Source: Candidatus Corynebacterium avicola
GTDB taxonomy: Bacteria > Actinomycetota > Actinomycetes > Mycobacteriales > Mycobacteriaceae
Assembly (NCBI GenBank): GCA_019114135.1
Contig: DXGC01000009.1
Coordinates: 1 to 33,213 of the forward strand
Direction of reading: 5' to 3'
DNA length: 33,213 nt
Each line of letters begins with the position of its first letter. The stretch's first letter is position 1. Below, piece by piece: positions 17,198-25,250 of the stretch. A model generated the notes under the pieces. The model ran no database searches and had not been told where the DNA came from. It was given only the letters and a program-made list of their open reading frames with translations. The position numbers were made by a program, and so were the translations under genes.

Positions 17198-18127
17198 CTA
17201 GTCAGCCTTGACGGAGAACTTGGCGGAGATGATGCGGGCACCGATGTTCAGCACCGCCATGATGAGGACCAGGGTGAGGGCCGCACCCCACAGTCGGGCG
17301 AGCACCTCCGAGTTGGCCTGCAGCTTGTACATCTCGAGCATGAACAGCGGAAGCGAGTTCTGGTTGCCGGAGAAGACGTTCCAGTTGATCACCGGCGTCG
17401 CGCCGACGAGGATCAGCACCGGTGCGGACTCACCCATGATGCGGGCGACGGCCAGCATGACACCGGTGACGATGCCGGACAGTGCGGTCGGCAGGACGAT
17501 CCGGACGATCGTCTTCCACTTCGGCACACCGAGGGCGTAGGCCGCCTCGCGCAGGTCCATCGGGACGATGCGGAGCATCTCCTCCGTATTGCGGACGATC
17601 ACCGGGATCATCAGCAGCACCAGGGCCAGGGACACGGCGAATCCGGAACGCTCGAAACCGAACGTGCTGACCCACAGGGCGTAGATGAACAGCGCCGCGA
17701 CGATCGAGGGGACACCGGTGAGGATGTCCACCATGAAGGTGGTGATGCGGCCGAGGAAGCCTCCCCGGGAGTACTCCACCAGGTAGATCCCGACCAGCAC
17801 ACCGACCGGCACCGAGATGATGGTGGTGACCGCGGCCTGGGTCAGGGTTCCGATGATGGCGTGGCTGATGCCGCCGCCGGGGACGTTGGACAGCTGTCCG
17901 GCCATGTCGAAGGCCCACCAGTCGGCGGACACGATGGACGGGATGCCCTTCTGGACAAGCACGAAGAGCACCCACACCAGCGGCAGGATGGCGATGCCCA
18001 TGGTCGCGTAGACCAGGCCGGTGGCGAGGCCGTTGCGGAACTTGCGGGAGCCGGAGATGTCGCTGAAGCCGCTCTGCGCCAGTGCGGAGTGGGGACGGTT
18101 CTCGAGATCGTGGGAGGTTGTCGTCAT
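17198..18127 (-). CDS. pstA: Phosphate ABC transporter permease PstA
   Basis: A 309-residue inner-membrane permease with about six hydrophobic helices. A short cytoplasmic N-terminus is followed by GLVYATMGIAILPLVWVLFVLVQKG. The permease coupling segment lies near RIVPMDLREAAYALGVPKWKTIVRIVLPTALSGIVTGVMLAVARIMGESAPVLIL, the EAA-type loop that docks on PstB. The sequence GQLSNVPGGGISHAIIGTLTQ is typical of PstA. Twelve nucleotides separate its ATG from the pstC stop, so the two genes are co-transcribed. Confidence 0.96.
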   Translation of the reverse strand: MTTTSHDLENRPHSALAQSGFSDISGSRKFRNGLATGLVYATMGIAILPLVWVLFVLVQKGIPSIVSADWWAFDMAGQLSNVPGGGISHAIIGTLTQAAVTTIISVPVGVLVGIYLVEYSRGGFLGRITTFMVDILTGVPSIVAALFIYALWVSTFGFERSGFAVSLALVLLMIPVIVRNTEEMLRIVPMDLREAAYALGVPKWKTIVRIVLPTALSGIVTGVMLAVARIMGESAPVLILVGATPVINWNVFSGNQNSLPLFMLEMYKLQANSEVLARLWGAALTLVLIMAVLNIGARIISAKFSVKAD

Positions 18128-18139
18128 GATTCCGATGTC

Positions 18140-19243
18140 CTACTTCTTGTTGTTGACGACTGCCCTGGCTGCCGCATTGACCAGGAAGGTCAGCAGGAAC
18201 AGCACGAGGCCGGCGGCGATGTAGGCGCCTGCCTTGGTGTCGTCGTTGAACTCGGGGGCGGCGTTGGCGATGGCGGTGGCGAAGGTGGTGCCACCGTCCA
18301 TCAGGGAGCCGCGGAATCCTGGCGAGGAGGCGATGACCATGTAGAGCGCCATGGTCTCACCCAGTGCTCGGCCGAGGCCGAGCATTCCGCCGGAGATGTA
18401 GCCGGAGCGTCCGAAGGGAAGCACGGTCATCTTCACGACCTCCCAGCGGGTCGCACCGAGGGCCAGTGCGGCCTCGATCTGACCGCGCGGGGTCTGGACG
18501 AAGACCTCACGGGTGGTCGCGGCGATGATCGGCAGGATCATGATCGCCAGGACGACACCACCGGTGAAGATGTTGCGGCTGGTGGAGAACGCCGGGGAGG
18601 TCCCCTGCTGCCAGTCGAAGAGGATGAAGCCGCCACCCCAGCCCACGAGCCACTCGTAGAATCCACCGAGGGCCGGGCCGAGGACCTGCATGCCCCAGAT
18701 ACCGAAGACGATCGAGGGGACCGCGGCGAGCAGGTCGATGATGAAGCCGAGTGGCTTGACCGCGCGCTTCGGGCAGTAGTTCGACAGGAAGATGGCGATG
18801 CCCAGGGCGATGGGCATGGCGATGATCAGCGCCAGCACCGACACCATGACGGTGGTGAAGAAGAGGTTCGGGATACCGAACTCCATCCAGCCGCCGTCGT
18901 TGGAGCCGTAGTTGAGGTCCCAGCGTCCTTCGTAGGTGAAGAAGGCCAGTATGCCGTCACGCTGCCGGGACAGGGCCGGCACCGCACGCATGATCAGGAA
19001 GAGACCGATCGCTCCGATCAGAACCGTGATCAGGACTGCCGCGCCGGTGGACAGGGATTCGAAGATCCGGTCGCCGGGGCGCTTCTTGGCCCGGGTCTCC
19101 ACCTGATTCTTCTTGCCGGGGTCGGTGGCTGCAGGTGCGCTGGCCCCGGAAGGACCGGTGCCGTTGACGCCGTCGTCCCCGGCGGGTCCGGTACCGGCGG
19201 CACCGGCCCCACCGGGGAGGTGGCTGTCCGTGGAATGGGACAT
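18140..19243 (-). CDS. pstC: Phosphate ABC transporter permease PstC
   Basis: A 367-residue permease. The first ~65 residues are hydrophilic and rich in Gly, Ala, Pro and Asp (GGAGAAGTGPAGDDGVNGTGPSG), longer than in many PstC proteins and probably cytoplasmic. Helices follow from TGAAVLITVLIGAIGLFLIMRAVPAL. PstC marks include LLAAVPSIVFGIWGMQVLGP and the EAA-type loop TPRGQIEAALALGATRWEVVKMTVLPFGRSGYISGGMLGLGRALGETMALYMV. With PstA it forms the phosphate channel. It follows pstS by 119 nt, and the ATG is preceded by AGAGGGAA. Confidence 0.96.
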   Translation of the reverse strand: MSHSTDSHLPGGAGAAGTGPAGDDGVNGTGPSGASAPAATDPGKKNQVETRAKKRPGDRIFESLSTGAAVLITVLIGAIGLFLIMRAVPALSRQRDGILAFFTYEGRWDLNYGSNDGGWMEFGIPNLFFTTVMVSVLALIIAMPIALGIAIFLSNYCPKRAVKPLGFIIDLLAAVPSIVFGIWGMQVLGPALGGFYEWLVGWGGGFILFDWQQGTSPAFSTSRNIFTGGVVLAIMILPIIAATTREVFVQTPRGQIEAALALGATRWEVVKMTVLPFGRSGYISGGMLGLGRALGETMALYMVIASSPGFRGSLMDGGTTFATAIANAAPEFNDDTKAGAYIAAGLVLFLLTFLVNAAARAVVNNKK

Positions 19244-19362
19244 GTAAGTGTGTTCCCTCTAACTGTGACGGTCAAAAGATGGCGGTCGGGATACTACTCG
19301 GCCGCTGGGCCGTGGTATCTCACCGATGCGCGAAGATGCAACGGCGAGACGTGGCGGGGAAA

Positions 19363-20484
19363 CTACTCCAGCTCGCCGATGGCGGTCTCGAGCTTCTCCT
19401 TGAACTCACCGCTGAGCGGGATGTAGCCGGACTCCTCGTATTCCTCGTCCTGGCTGTCCAGGACGGTGTACATGAAGTCCTTGACGCGGCCGGCAGTCTC
19501 CTCGTCGTAGCCTGCGGAGCAGACGATCTCGTAGGTGGTCAGTGCCAGCGGGTAGGCGCCTTCCTCCTCGGTGCCGAAGAGGGCCTCGGAATCGACGACC
19601 AGGTCGTTGCCCTCGCCAGAGAACTCGACGCTGTCGAGGGCCTTGTTGACGGTCTCGGAGGACAGCTCGGTCGGGCCGGCACCGAAGTCGATGTTGGCGA
19701 TGCCCAGGTCGCTGGCGGTGGCGAAACCGGACTCGACGTAGGTGATGGAGCCGTTGGTCTGGGCGACCTGGTCCGCCACACCGGAGGAGCCCTGGGCACC
19801 GGATCCGACATCGGTCGGGAAGGTCTTGCCCTCGCCCTCCCACTCGCCGTCGGTGGCGACGTTCAGGAACTTCTGGAAGTTGTCGGAGGTACCGGACTCC
19901 TCGGAGCGGTACAGCACGTCGATCGGCTGGTCCGGAAGGTCGACGCCCTCGTTCTCGGCGGCGATGGCCTCGTCGTTCCAGTTCTTGATGTCGCCCTTGA
20001 AGATCTTGGCGACGGTCTCGACCGAAAGGTTCAGATCGTCGACACCCTCGAGGTTGTAGGCGACGGCGACGGGGCCGACAACCAGCGGCAGGTGCCAGGC
20101 GTCGTTACCACCGCAACGCTCGGCGGCCTGGGGGGCCTGCTCCTCGTCCAGCGCGGAGTCGGAACCGGCGAAGTCGACCTGGTCCGCGATGAACTGGGTC
20201 TGGCCGCTGCCCGAGCCGGTGGCGTTGTAGGACAACGTGGCACCCGGGACAGCAGAGGAGTAGGCGACACCGAACTGCTCGATGGCCTTCTGCTGGGAGC
20301 TGGCACCTTCACCGGTCAGCTCACCCTCGGTGTTGCTCAGTTCGTAGTTGCCCTCACCGGTGGTCTCACCGTCGCCACCCTCGGAGTTCGAGCAACCGGC
20401 GAGGATGAGAGAGCTCACTGCGACGGTGACTGCTGCGGTGGTGGCCGCGGTACGGCGCTGCGGGCGCTGGGTCTGAATCTTCAC
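19363..20484 (-). CDS. pstS: Phosphate-binding lipoprotein PstS
   Basis: A 373-residue periplasmic-type binding protein held as a lipoprotein. The signal peptide ends in the lipobox LAGC with Cys31. Phosphate-binding loops are visible: GEGASSQQKAIEQF, YNATGSGSGQTQFIADQVDFAGSDSAL and YRSEESGTSDNFQKFL. It captures phosphate for PstCAB. The start is GTG with AAGGA 8 nt upstream. It is first in pstS-pstC-pstA-pstB and has a PHO-box-like direct repeat about 105-120 nt upstream, which fits induction by phosphate limitation through a PhoP/PhoR-type system. Confidence 0.97.
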   Translation of the reverse strand: MKIQTQRPQRRTAATTAAVTVAVSSLILAGCSNSEGGDGETTGEGNYELSNTEGELTGEGASSQQKAIEQFGVAYSSAVPGATLSYNATGSGSGQTQFIADQVDFAGSDSALDEEQAPQAAERCGGNDAWHLPLVVGPVAVAYNLEGVDDLNLSVETVAKIFKGDIKNWNDEAIAAENEGVDLPDQPIDVLYRSEESGTSDNFQKFLNVATDGEWEGEGKTFPTDVGSGAQGSSGVADQVAQTNGSITYVESGFATASDLGIANIDFGAGPTELSSETVNKALDSVEFSGEGNDLVVDSEALFGTEEEGAYPLALTTYEIVCSAGYDEETAGRVKDFMYTVLDSQDEEYEESGYIPLSGEFKEKLETAIGELE

Positions 20485-20549
20485 TTGAAACGTCCTTCGA
20501 TGCTGGATGTACAGGTGCGTTGTGGATGCAACACTTTCGACAGCCCGTT

Positions 20550-20555
20550 ACGTTA
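20550..20555 (-). promoter_or_regulatory. Possible -10 hexamer TAACGT of the pst operon
   Basis: TAACGT on the minus strand lies 66 nt before the pstS GTG and 32 nt downstream of the PHO-box-like repeat. No good -35 is seen, as is usual for activator-dependent promoters. Confidence 0.35.
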
Positions 20556-20587
20556 TGCAGACATGATGGACACGAGGCACCGCGCAG

Positions 20588-20604
20588 GTGAACGAAAAGT
20601 GAAC
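20588..20604 (-). promoter_or_regulatory. PHO-box-like direct repeat upstream of pstS
   Basis: The minus strand reads GTTCAC-TTTTC-GTTCAC, two exact hexamers with an 11-bp period. Repeats of GTTCACC every 11 bp are the PhoP-binding PHO box of Streptomyces. Position ahead of pstS supports the same role here. Confidence 0.6.
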
Positions 20605-20711
20605 AGTGCTAACTGCCTGGTCAGACCCAGTATCAGCCAGAAAACGACCGATGCTGCCGGGGGTGTGGGACGGGGGCCCGACGCCCGGTCGTCGCTGCTC
20701 AGAGGTTTCCC

Positions 20712-21731
20712 TCAGAGGATACCGCGGTAGACGACGTCGCGGTGCACGACCTTGAACCCGAGCTTCTCGTAGGTGGCCACCGCGGGGACGTTGTCGCCCT
20801 CGACGTAGAGGTCGATCGCCCGTGCCCCGTTGTCCAGGAGGTAGCCCATGCCCAGCAGGGTCATCGGGGTACCCAGTCCCCGACCGCGGGCGGCGTCGGC
20901 GAGGCAGACCACGTACACCTCACCGTGCGGGTCGCCGTCGGGACGCTTCGTCCAGTGGAAGCCGACGCACTCCTCGTCCTTCCACAGCAACAGGACACCG
21001 TTGGGGTCGAACCAGTCGGCGTCGCGGGCGTCGAGGAGTCGCTCCATGTCCCAGCCGCCCTGCTCCGGGTGCCAGGCGAAGGCCTCGTTGTTGACCCGCA
21101 GCCATTCGGCGTCGGTGACCCGGCCGCCGAACTTGGCCGAGGACTCCACGTAGTCGAGGACGCGGTAACCGGCGTCCTGGATCTTGGCCATCGACTTGTC
21201 CCTGCTGTGCAGCAGATCTGCCCGGCGCGCGGCCCCTTCCTCGAAGGAGGGGTTGCAGTACACCGACATCTTCAGCAGTTCACGGACCGTACGGGCCTGG
21301 CGGTCCCCGGCGAACCCCACCGCCCCGGGGAGCGCCCCGTGGGACCAGACACTGAGCTGCTGGTCCCCGTCGAGACTGCGTCCGAGGATGCGCAGCAGTT
21401 CGGAACCGAGCCCCCGCCGACGGTGCTCCGGGTGCACCGCGATCTCGCAGACGTACGAGGGGTTCATGGAGACCACGCCGAGGATCGCCCCGCGCTCCTC
21501 GGCGACCATGTGGACGTAGCCGACACTGTCGGAGGACTCGGAGTCCAGGGCACGGAGAAAGGCCTCGCCGAAGGCGGGGACGCCGTCGGCCTTCTCGACC
21601 AGGTCGAGCAGTTCTCGGACCGCGGCCAACTCCTCGCTCGATGACGGGTCGAGGTCGCGGTAGACCACGTCGCGTGTGCTGTTCGCGGTGGTTTTCTGGG
21701 GGTCCGTCTCAGTGTGCATGTCCGTCTCCAT
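20712..21731 (-). CDS. mshD: Mycothiol synthase (mycothiol acetyltransferase)
   Basis: A 339-residue protein with two GNAT domains. It acetylates Cys-GlcN-Ins with acetyl-CoA, the last step of mycothiol synthesis. The N-terminal domain carries CEIAVHPEHRRRGLGSELLRILG; the active C-terminal domain has VNNEAFAWHPEQGGWDMERL, GFHWTKRPDGDPHGEVYVVCLADAARGRGLGTPMTLLGMGYLL and GDNVPAVATYEKLGFKV, all typical of MshD. The start is ambiguous: the ATG at 21731 has only AAGAGA upstream, while the in-frame ATG at 21719 has GGAG 6 nt before it and may be the true start. It follows the glnR-like gene by 30 nt, the same order as in M. tuberculosis (Rv0818-Rv0819). Confidence 0.95.
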   Translation of the reverse strand: METDMHTETDPQKTTANSTRDVVYRDLDPSSSEELAAVRELLDLVEKADGVPAFGEAFLRALDSESSDSVGYVHMVAEERGAILGVVSMNPSYVCEIAVHPEHRRRGLGSELLRILGRSLDGDQQLSVWSHGALPGAVGFAGDRQARTVRELLKMSVYCNPSFEEGAARRADLLHSRDKSMAKIQDAGYRVLDYVESSAKFGGRVTDAEWLRVNNEAFAWHPEQGGWDMERLLDARDADWFDPNGVLLLWKDEECVGFHWTKRPDGDPHGEVYVVCLADAARGRGLGTPMTLLGMGYLLDNGARAIDLYVEGDNVPAVATYEKLGFKVVHRDVVYRGIL

Positions 21732-21761
21732 GTGCGTCTCTTGTCGGCGCCGGCGGGTGCG

Positions 21762-22490
21762 TCAGGGGCCCGTCCGGGCTGCGGGCATGGCGGGTTCGTT
21801 GTCGAGATCCACTGCCTTGTACCCCACGTTACGCACTGTGGCGATGACCTTGTCGTAGTCCTGACCGAGTTTCGCCCTCAGTCGTCGCACGTGGACGTCC
21901 ACCGTGCGCGTGCCCCCGAAGTAGTCGTAGCCCCAGACATCCTTGAGCAACTGCTCCCTGCTGAAGACCCGGCCGGGATGACGCACCAGGAAGTACAGGA
22001 GCTCGAACTCCTTGTAGGTCAGGTCCAGGGGGCGCCCCTCGACGCGGGCGACGTAGGTGACCTCGTCGACGACCAGGGCGCCGATCGAGGCGACCTGGCT
22101 GTCCTCGGCCTCCTCCACGGGCACCGGGCGCCTGGTCATCAGCATTCGCAGTCGCGCATCGACCTCGGTGGGGCTGACGCTGGGAAGCAGGAAGTCGTCC
22201 ACCGCCCAGGATCCGTCAAGGGCGATCACGCTGCTCTCGGCGATGACCACGGCGACCGGCTTGGTCGGGTGCGCGGCAGCGACCGAACGGCACATGTCAC
22301 GGGCGGCGAGCAGGTTCGCGCCGGTGACGTCGATGATGACGATGTCCGTGTCCGGACCACCGTCCGACACCCCGATCTCCCTGACCGACGCCGCCGTCGG
22401 CGGCCACATGTCCACGTCGTGTGTCAACAGCTCAAGCGACGGGAGAACCTCGGAGAGGTTCTGGTGTTCGGAGAGCAGGGTCAGTCGCAC
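21762..22490 (-). CDS. glnR: Orphan GlnR-type OmpR-family transcriptional regulator
   Basis: A 242-residue regulator with an atypical receiver domain (1-120) and an OmpR-type winged helix (about 135-230). The winged helix reads LDLTYKEFELLYFLVRHPGRVFSREQLLKDVWGYDYFGGTRTVDVHVRRLRAKLG. The receiver has Asp54 (DIVIIDVTG) at the phospho-acceptor position, but the N-terminal acidic pair is replaced by Ser-Glu (TLLSEHQ), as in GlnR-like orphan regulators that work without phosphorylation. The start is GTG at 22490 with GGAAAGGA 8 nt upstream; an ATG 27 nt further up would place that ribosome-binding site inside the gene. Neighbours mshD and lmeA match M. tuberculosis glnR. In C. glutamicum nitrogen control belongs to AmtR, so the targets here are uncertain and the name is by homology. 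Confidence 0.8.
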   Translation of the reverse strand: MRLTLLSEHQNLSEVLPSLELLTHDVDMWPPTAASVREIGVSDGGPDTDIVIIDVTGANLLAARDMCRSVAAAHPTKPVAVVIAESSVIALDGSWAVDDFLLPSVSPTEVDARLRMLMTRRPVPVEEAEDSQVASIGALVVDEVTYVARVEGRPLDLTYKEFELLYFLVRHPGRVFSREQLLKDVWGYDYFGGTRTVDVHVRRLRAKLGQDYDKVIATVRNVGYKAVDLDNEPAMPAARTGP

Positions 22491-22522
22491 GGTGGGGTTC
22501 CTTTCCTGTCGCGGCAACTACT

Positions 22523-22528
22523 ACCCTA
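22523..22528 (-). promoter_or_regulatory. -10 hexamer TAGGGT of the glnR-mshD unit
   Basis: TAGGGT on the minus strand lies 32 nt before the GTG at 22490, leaving room for a leader with a ribosome-binding site. The gap to the divergent lmeA holds no other element I can support. Confidence 0.4.
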
Positions 22529-22655
22529 CACCGCGCCGACCTGCACATTGTCCCGCCCTGCTCGGTGAAACACACCCGAAACATCAAACAACCCCTGCGA
22601 CGGTGTATCGCAGACACCCCGCGGCGGCCTCTGCCGCGTGAGGACCTGCACTTTG

Positions 22656-22661
22656 TATGCT
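22656..22661 (+). promoter_or_regulatory. -10 hexamer TATGCT, leaderless-type, for lmeA
   Basis: TATGCT ends 6 nt before GTG 22668, which supports that start. Confidence 0.5.
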
Positions 22662-22667
22662 GGGGCG

Positions 22668-23597
22668 GTGCACGAACCCGCAGACACGACCGAACCGGCC
22701 ACTCCCCCCTCCTCCGGACCCCGGGGCGAGGGGCAGAGTGACCCTGCGCACACGCCTGCGAAGGAGACGAACGGGAGGCGCCGCAGAAGGCCCCGTGTCC
22801 GCGTGCTCGTCATCGTCCTCGTCATCCTGGTTGCCGTGGCGGCCGTCGGCATCGTCGGCGACAGCCTCGTCGCCGCCCGCGTCGAGAAGCGGATCTCCGA
22901 GAAGATCTACGAGGAATCCAACCTCGCCGCCCCGCCGGAGGTCCTCGTCACCGGCATGCCCTACACCGGTGCGGTGCTGAACCACGAGGTTCCGTCCATC
23001 CACGTCGAGGCCCGTGACGTGGAGATCCCCGACTTCGGACGGGTGACCGTGTCGTCCTCCGCGAGGAAACTCACCCTCGGCCGGGACGCGGTGCTCACCG
23101 GCGACTTCCGCGACGCCCCCGCCGAGGAGGTGTTCACCCGCATCCAAATGGACACCGTGGAACTCGGCGAGCACATGGGCATCGACGACCTCACCCTCCG
23201 CAGCGAGGACAACTCCTCCCCGCAGGGAGGCTGGGAGACCGAGGCCTTCCTCGCCGGCACCCCTGAGGGCGAGGACGGTGAGTACGAGGTCAACCTCCGG
23301 CTGCGCGTCTGGCAGGGCGACGTCTACCTCACCCCGACGGAGATCACCGCGACGCCGGACGGCACCGACCCGGAGACCATCGACGCCCTTGACGACGACA
23401 CCCGGGAGAAGGTGATGGACGCCTTCACCCTCGAGTTCACCAGCTCCTCACTGCCACTGCGTAGTGCACCCCGTCGGGTGTACACCTCCGGTGGCAGTCT
23501 GTTCATCGAGGCCTCGGAGTACTTCACCAAGGTCAGCGTCTCCGATCTCACGCCGCGGTCCGGCCCACTCGGGGAGGACGAACGGGCCGGACTGTAG
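22668..23597 (+). CDS. lmeA: LmeA-family (DUF2993) phospholipid-binding envelope protein
   Basis: A 309-residue protein. A disordered, Pro/Thr-rich N-terminus ends in a basic cluster (GRRRRRPRVR), followed by a single membrane helix at about 45-64 (VLVIVLVILVAVAAVGIVG) and an exported DUF2993 domain. That domain starts RVEKRISEKIYEESNLAAPPEVLVTGMPYTGAVLNHEVPSIHVEARDVEIP and includes VSSSARKLTLGRDAVLTGDFRDAPAEEVFTRI. In mycobacteria LmeA binds phospholipid and supports lipomannan elongation. Next to glnR and mshD here, as in M. tuberculosis (Rv0817c). Start GTG 22668 chosen from TATGCT upstream. Family call is firm, role by analogy. Confidence 0.85.
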   Translation: MHEPADTTEPATPPSSGPRGEGQSDPAHTPAKETNGRRRRRPRVRVLVIVLVILVAVAAVGIVGDSLVAARVEKRISEKIYEESNLAAPPEVLVTGMPYTGAVLNHEVPSIHVEARDVEIPDFGRVTVSSSARKLTLGRDAVLTGDFRDAPAEEVFTRIQMDTVELGEHMGIDDLTLRSEDNSSPQGGWETEAFLAGTPEGEDGEYEVNLRLRVWQGDVYLTPTEITATPDGTDPETIDALDDDTREKVMDAFTLEFTSSSLPLRSAPRRVYTSGGSLFIEASEYFTKVSVSDLTPRSGPLGEDERAGL

Positions 23598-23603
23598 GAC
23601 CGG

Positions 23604-23609
23604 TAGGCT
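23604..23609 (+). promoter_or_regulatory. -10 hexamer TAGGCT, leaderless-type, for the FABP-like gene
   Basis: TAGGCT ends 7 nt before ATG 23617. The hexamer lies just after the lmeA stop. Confidence 0.5.
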
Positions 23610-23616
23610 GGCCCCC

Positions 23617-24267
23617 ATGACAACCGAGAACACAGGTAACACCGGCATCAGCGGCAACGAGGCCGTCGCCCGCGCCGAGGAGCAGGCGAAGCAGACGGCC
23701 GGACGCAACATCCCCACCCTGGGTGACCTCCCCGTCTCCGAGGACACCGCCAACCTTCGCCAGGGCCCGAACCTGCACGACGGCCTCCTGGCCCTGCTGC
23801 CCCTGGTGGGTGTGTGGCGCGGTGAAGGCCACGCCTCCCCTATCGACGGCAGCGACGAGTACGTCTTCGGTCAGCAGCTGGTCTTCGCCCACGACGGCGA
23901 GAACTACCTGACCTACAACTCGCGGATCTGGCGCCTCGACGAGAACGGCGAGGCGACCGGGCAGGACATCCGGGAGACCGGCTTCGTGCGGATCAGCGAG
24001 AAGGACGACATCGAGTTCCTGTCGGTGCACAACACCGGCGTGGTCGAGGTCATGTACGGCAAGCCCCGCACCGAGCGCGCCTGGGAGCTGGAGAGCGCCT
24101 CGACCCTGGCCACCGAGTCCGGCCCGGCGTCCTTCGGCCCCGGCAAGCGCCTCTACGGCCTGATGCCGAACAACAACCTCGGCTGGGTCGACGAGCGACT
24201 CGTGGGCGGTGCCGAGGGCGAGATGAAGCCCTGGATGTCCGCCGAGCTGACCCGCGTGATCGGCTAG
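23617..24267 (+). CDS. FABP-like/nitrobindin-family beta-barrel protein
   Basis: A 216-residue protein of the nitrobindin/fatty-acid-binding-like family (DUF1794). It has a hydrophilic N-terminal arm of about 50 residues, then the barrel entry LLPLVGVWRGEGHASP with the GxWxGxG motif at 65-71. The C-terminal segment MKPWMSAELTRVIG lacks the histidine that binds heme in nitrobindins, so heme binding is doubtful; the M. tuberculosis relative Rv0813c is described as a FABP-like protein. The ligand is unknown. ATG 23617 is set by TAGGCT 7 nt upstream. It lies 19 nt after lmeA and converges on pabC. Confidence 0.85.
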   Translation: MTTENTGNTGISGNEAVARAEEQAKQTAGRNIPTLGDLPVSEDTANLRQGPNLHDGLLALLPLVGVWRGEGHASPIDGSDEYVFGQQLVFAHDGENYLTYNSRIWRLDENGEATGQDIRETGFVRISEKDDIEFLSVHNTGVVEVMYGKPRTERAWELESASTLATESGPASFGPGKRLYGLMPNNNLGWVDERLVGGAEGEMKPWMSAELTRVIG

Positions 24268-24281
24268 AGGGCCCAGCCGGC

Positions 24282-24299
24282 CTAGCGGGTCTAGCGGGT
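24282..24299. repeat. Exact 9-bp tandem duplication containing the pabC stop codon
   Basis: CTAGCGGGT occurs twice in tandem. On the minus strand pabC ends ACC CGC TAG and this triplet set is repeated at once, giving a second Thr-Arg-stop just past the gene end. Confidence 0.75.
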
Positions 24300-25187
24300 C
24301 GCAGCCTCCACCATGAGCGCCTCGACCTCGTCGGCCTGCTCCGGACGGGACTGGGGGGTCCCGTCGATCTCGGTGACCCGGGCGTGGATACGCACCGAGG
24401 ACACCAGCCACACCCCGTCGGCGGCCTTGAGGTCGTCCACGGTCAGCACCTCGTCCCCGGTCTCCCAGCCATGTTCGGCGGCGAGCCGGAAGAGCGTCGC
24501 CTGGGTGGTGCCGGGCAGCACGCCGACCTCCTGAACCGGTGTGACCATGCGTCCTCCGGTCACCGCCACCACGGTTGACGTCGGCCCCTCCAGCACTCGG
24601 TCGCCGTCGCCGATGAAGATCACGTCGTCCAACCCCTGGGACTTGGCGTACCGTAGCGCAGCCATGTTCATCGCGTAGGACAGCGTCTTCGCGCCCACCA
24701 GCGCCCACGGGGAGTCGCTCTCGATGTCCAGGGAGAACCCGCGGTGGGCGGTCATCACGCGCACACCGTCACTGCGCTGCTCGATCACCGAGTCCGACTC
24801 CGGGGAGATCGTCACCCAACCGGTGACCTCGCCGGTGGACTCCCGGCCTCGCGAGTACAGCCACCGCAGCGAGGCCTCCTGCCCGCCGGCTTCACGCCAG
24901 GCGTCCAGGGCGGTGTCGACCGCGGCCAGCCAACGGTCGGTGTCCGGCGTCGGCAGGTCCAGCAGGTCGGCGCCGCGGACGAAACGGTCCAGGTGGCGGT
25001 CCAGGTTGCGGACCCGCCCGTCACGGACCATGAGTGTCTCGAAGATGCCGTCGCCGCGCCGCGCCGCGAGGTCGTCGATGTGGATCACCGGCACGGTGCC
25101 GTCCACCAGGTGCGGGGCGGGGCCGCCGGCGGGATGGACGTCGACGACAATGTCCGAGAGGTCGGCAGAAGGGGTGCTGGTGCTCAT
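24291..25187 (-). CDS. pabC: Aminodeoxychorismate lyase
   Basis: A 298-residue class IV PLP-dependent enzyme. It splits aminodeoxychorismate to p-aminobenzoate and pyruvate, completing the step begun by PabAB elsewhere in the window. Marks are RRGDGIFETLMVRDGRVRNLDRHLDRF near the N-terminus, Lys167 in VGAKTLSYAMNMAALRYAKSQGLDDVIFI as PLP lysine, and Glu200 in VLEGPTSTVV that contacts the cofactor nitrogen. A branched-chain or D-amino-acid aminotransferase of the same fold is possible, but the presence of pabAB and the M. tuberculosis synteny (Rv0812) favour PabC. Start ATG 25187 has TAGACT 8 nt upstream; a longer open frame reads through the promoter of the divergent ygfZ. Confidence 0.83.
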   Translation of the reverse strand: MSTSTPSADLSDIVVDVHPAGGPAPHLVDGTVPVIHIDDLAARRGDGIFETLMVRDGRVRNLDRHLDRFVRGADLLDLPTPDTDRWLAAVDTALDAWREAGGQEASLRWLYSRGRESTGEVTGWVTISPESDSVIEQRSDGVRVMTAHRGFSLDIESDSPWALVGAKTLSYAMNMAALRYAKSQGLDDVIFIGDGDRVLEGPTSTVVAVTGGRMVTPVQEVGVLPGTTQATLFRLAAEHGWETGDEVLTVDDLKAADGVWLVSSVRIHARVTEIDGTPQSRPEQADEVEALMVEAATR

Positions 25188-25195
25188 GGTCGACA

Positions 25196-25201
25196 AGTCT
25201 A
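25196..25201 (-). promoter_or_regulatory. -10 hexamer TAGACT, leaderless-type, for pabC
   Basis: TAGACT on the minus strand ends 8 nt before the ATG. It is the same hexamer and spacing as at pabAB, the other p-aminobenzoate gene. Confidence 0.5.
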
Positions 25202-25237
25202 AGCCGGTGCTCCCTGACAGGAGGTGCCGGGTGGTAC

Positions 25238-25243
25238 TAGGGT
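25238..25243 (+). promoter_or_regulatory. -10 hexamer TAGGGT, leaderless-type, for ygfZ
   Basis: TAGGGT ends 7 nt before GTG 25251, which supports that start. Confidence 0.5.
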
Positions 25244-25250
25244 GGGTAAC

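Noticed and set aside
16229..19426. A 1065-codon open frame on the plus strand opposite pstB, pstA and pstC
   Set aside because: Its translation is rich in Gly, Asp, His and Arg with no domain logic, and it mirrors the codon bias of the pst genes on the other strand. It is a high-GC shadow frame.
19279..20730. A 483-codon open frame on the plus strand opposite pstS
   Set aside because: It runs through the pstS promoter region and its PHO-box-like site and has no family signature.
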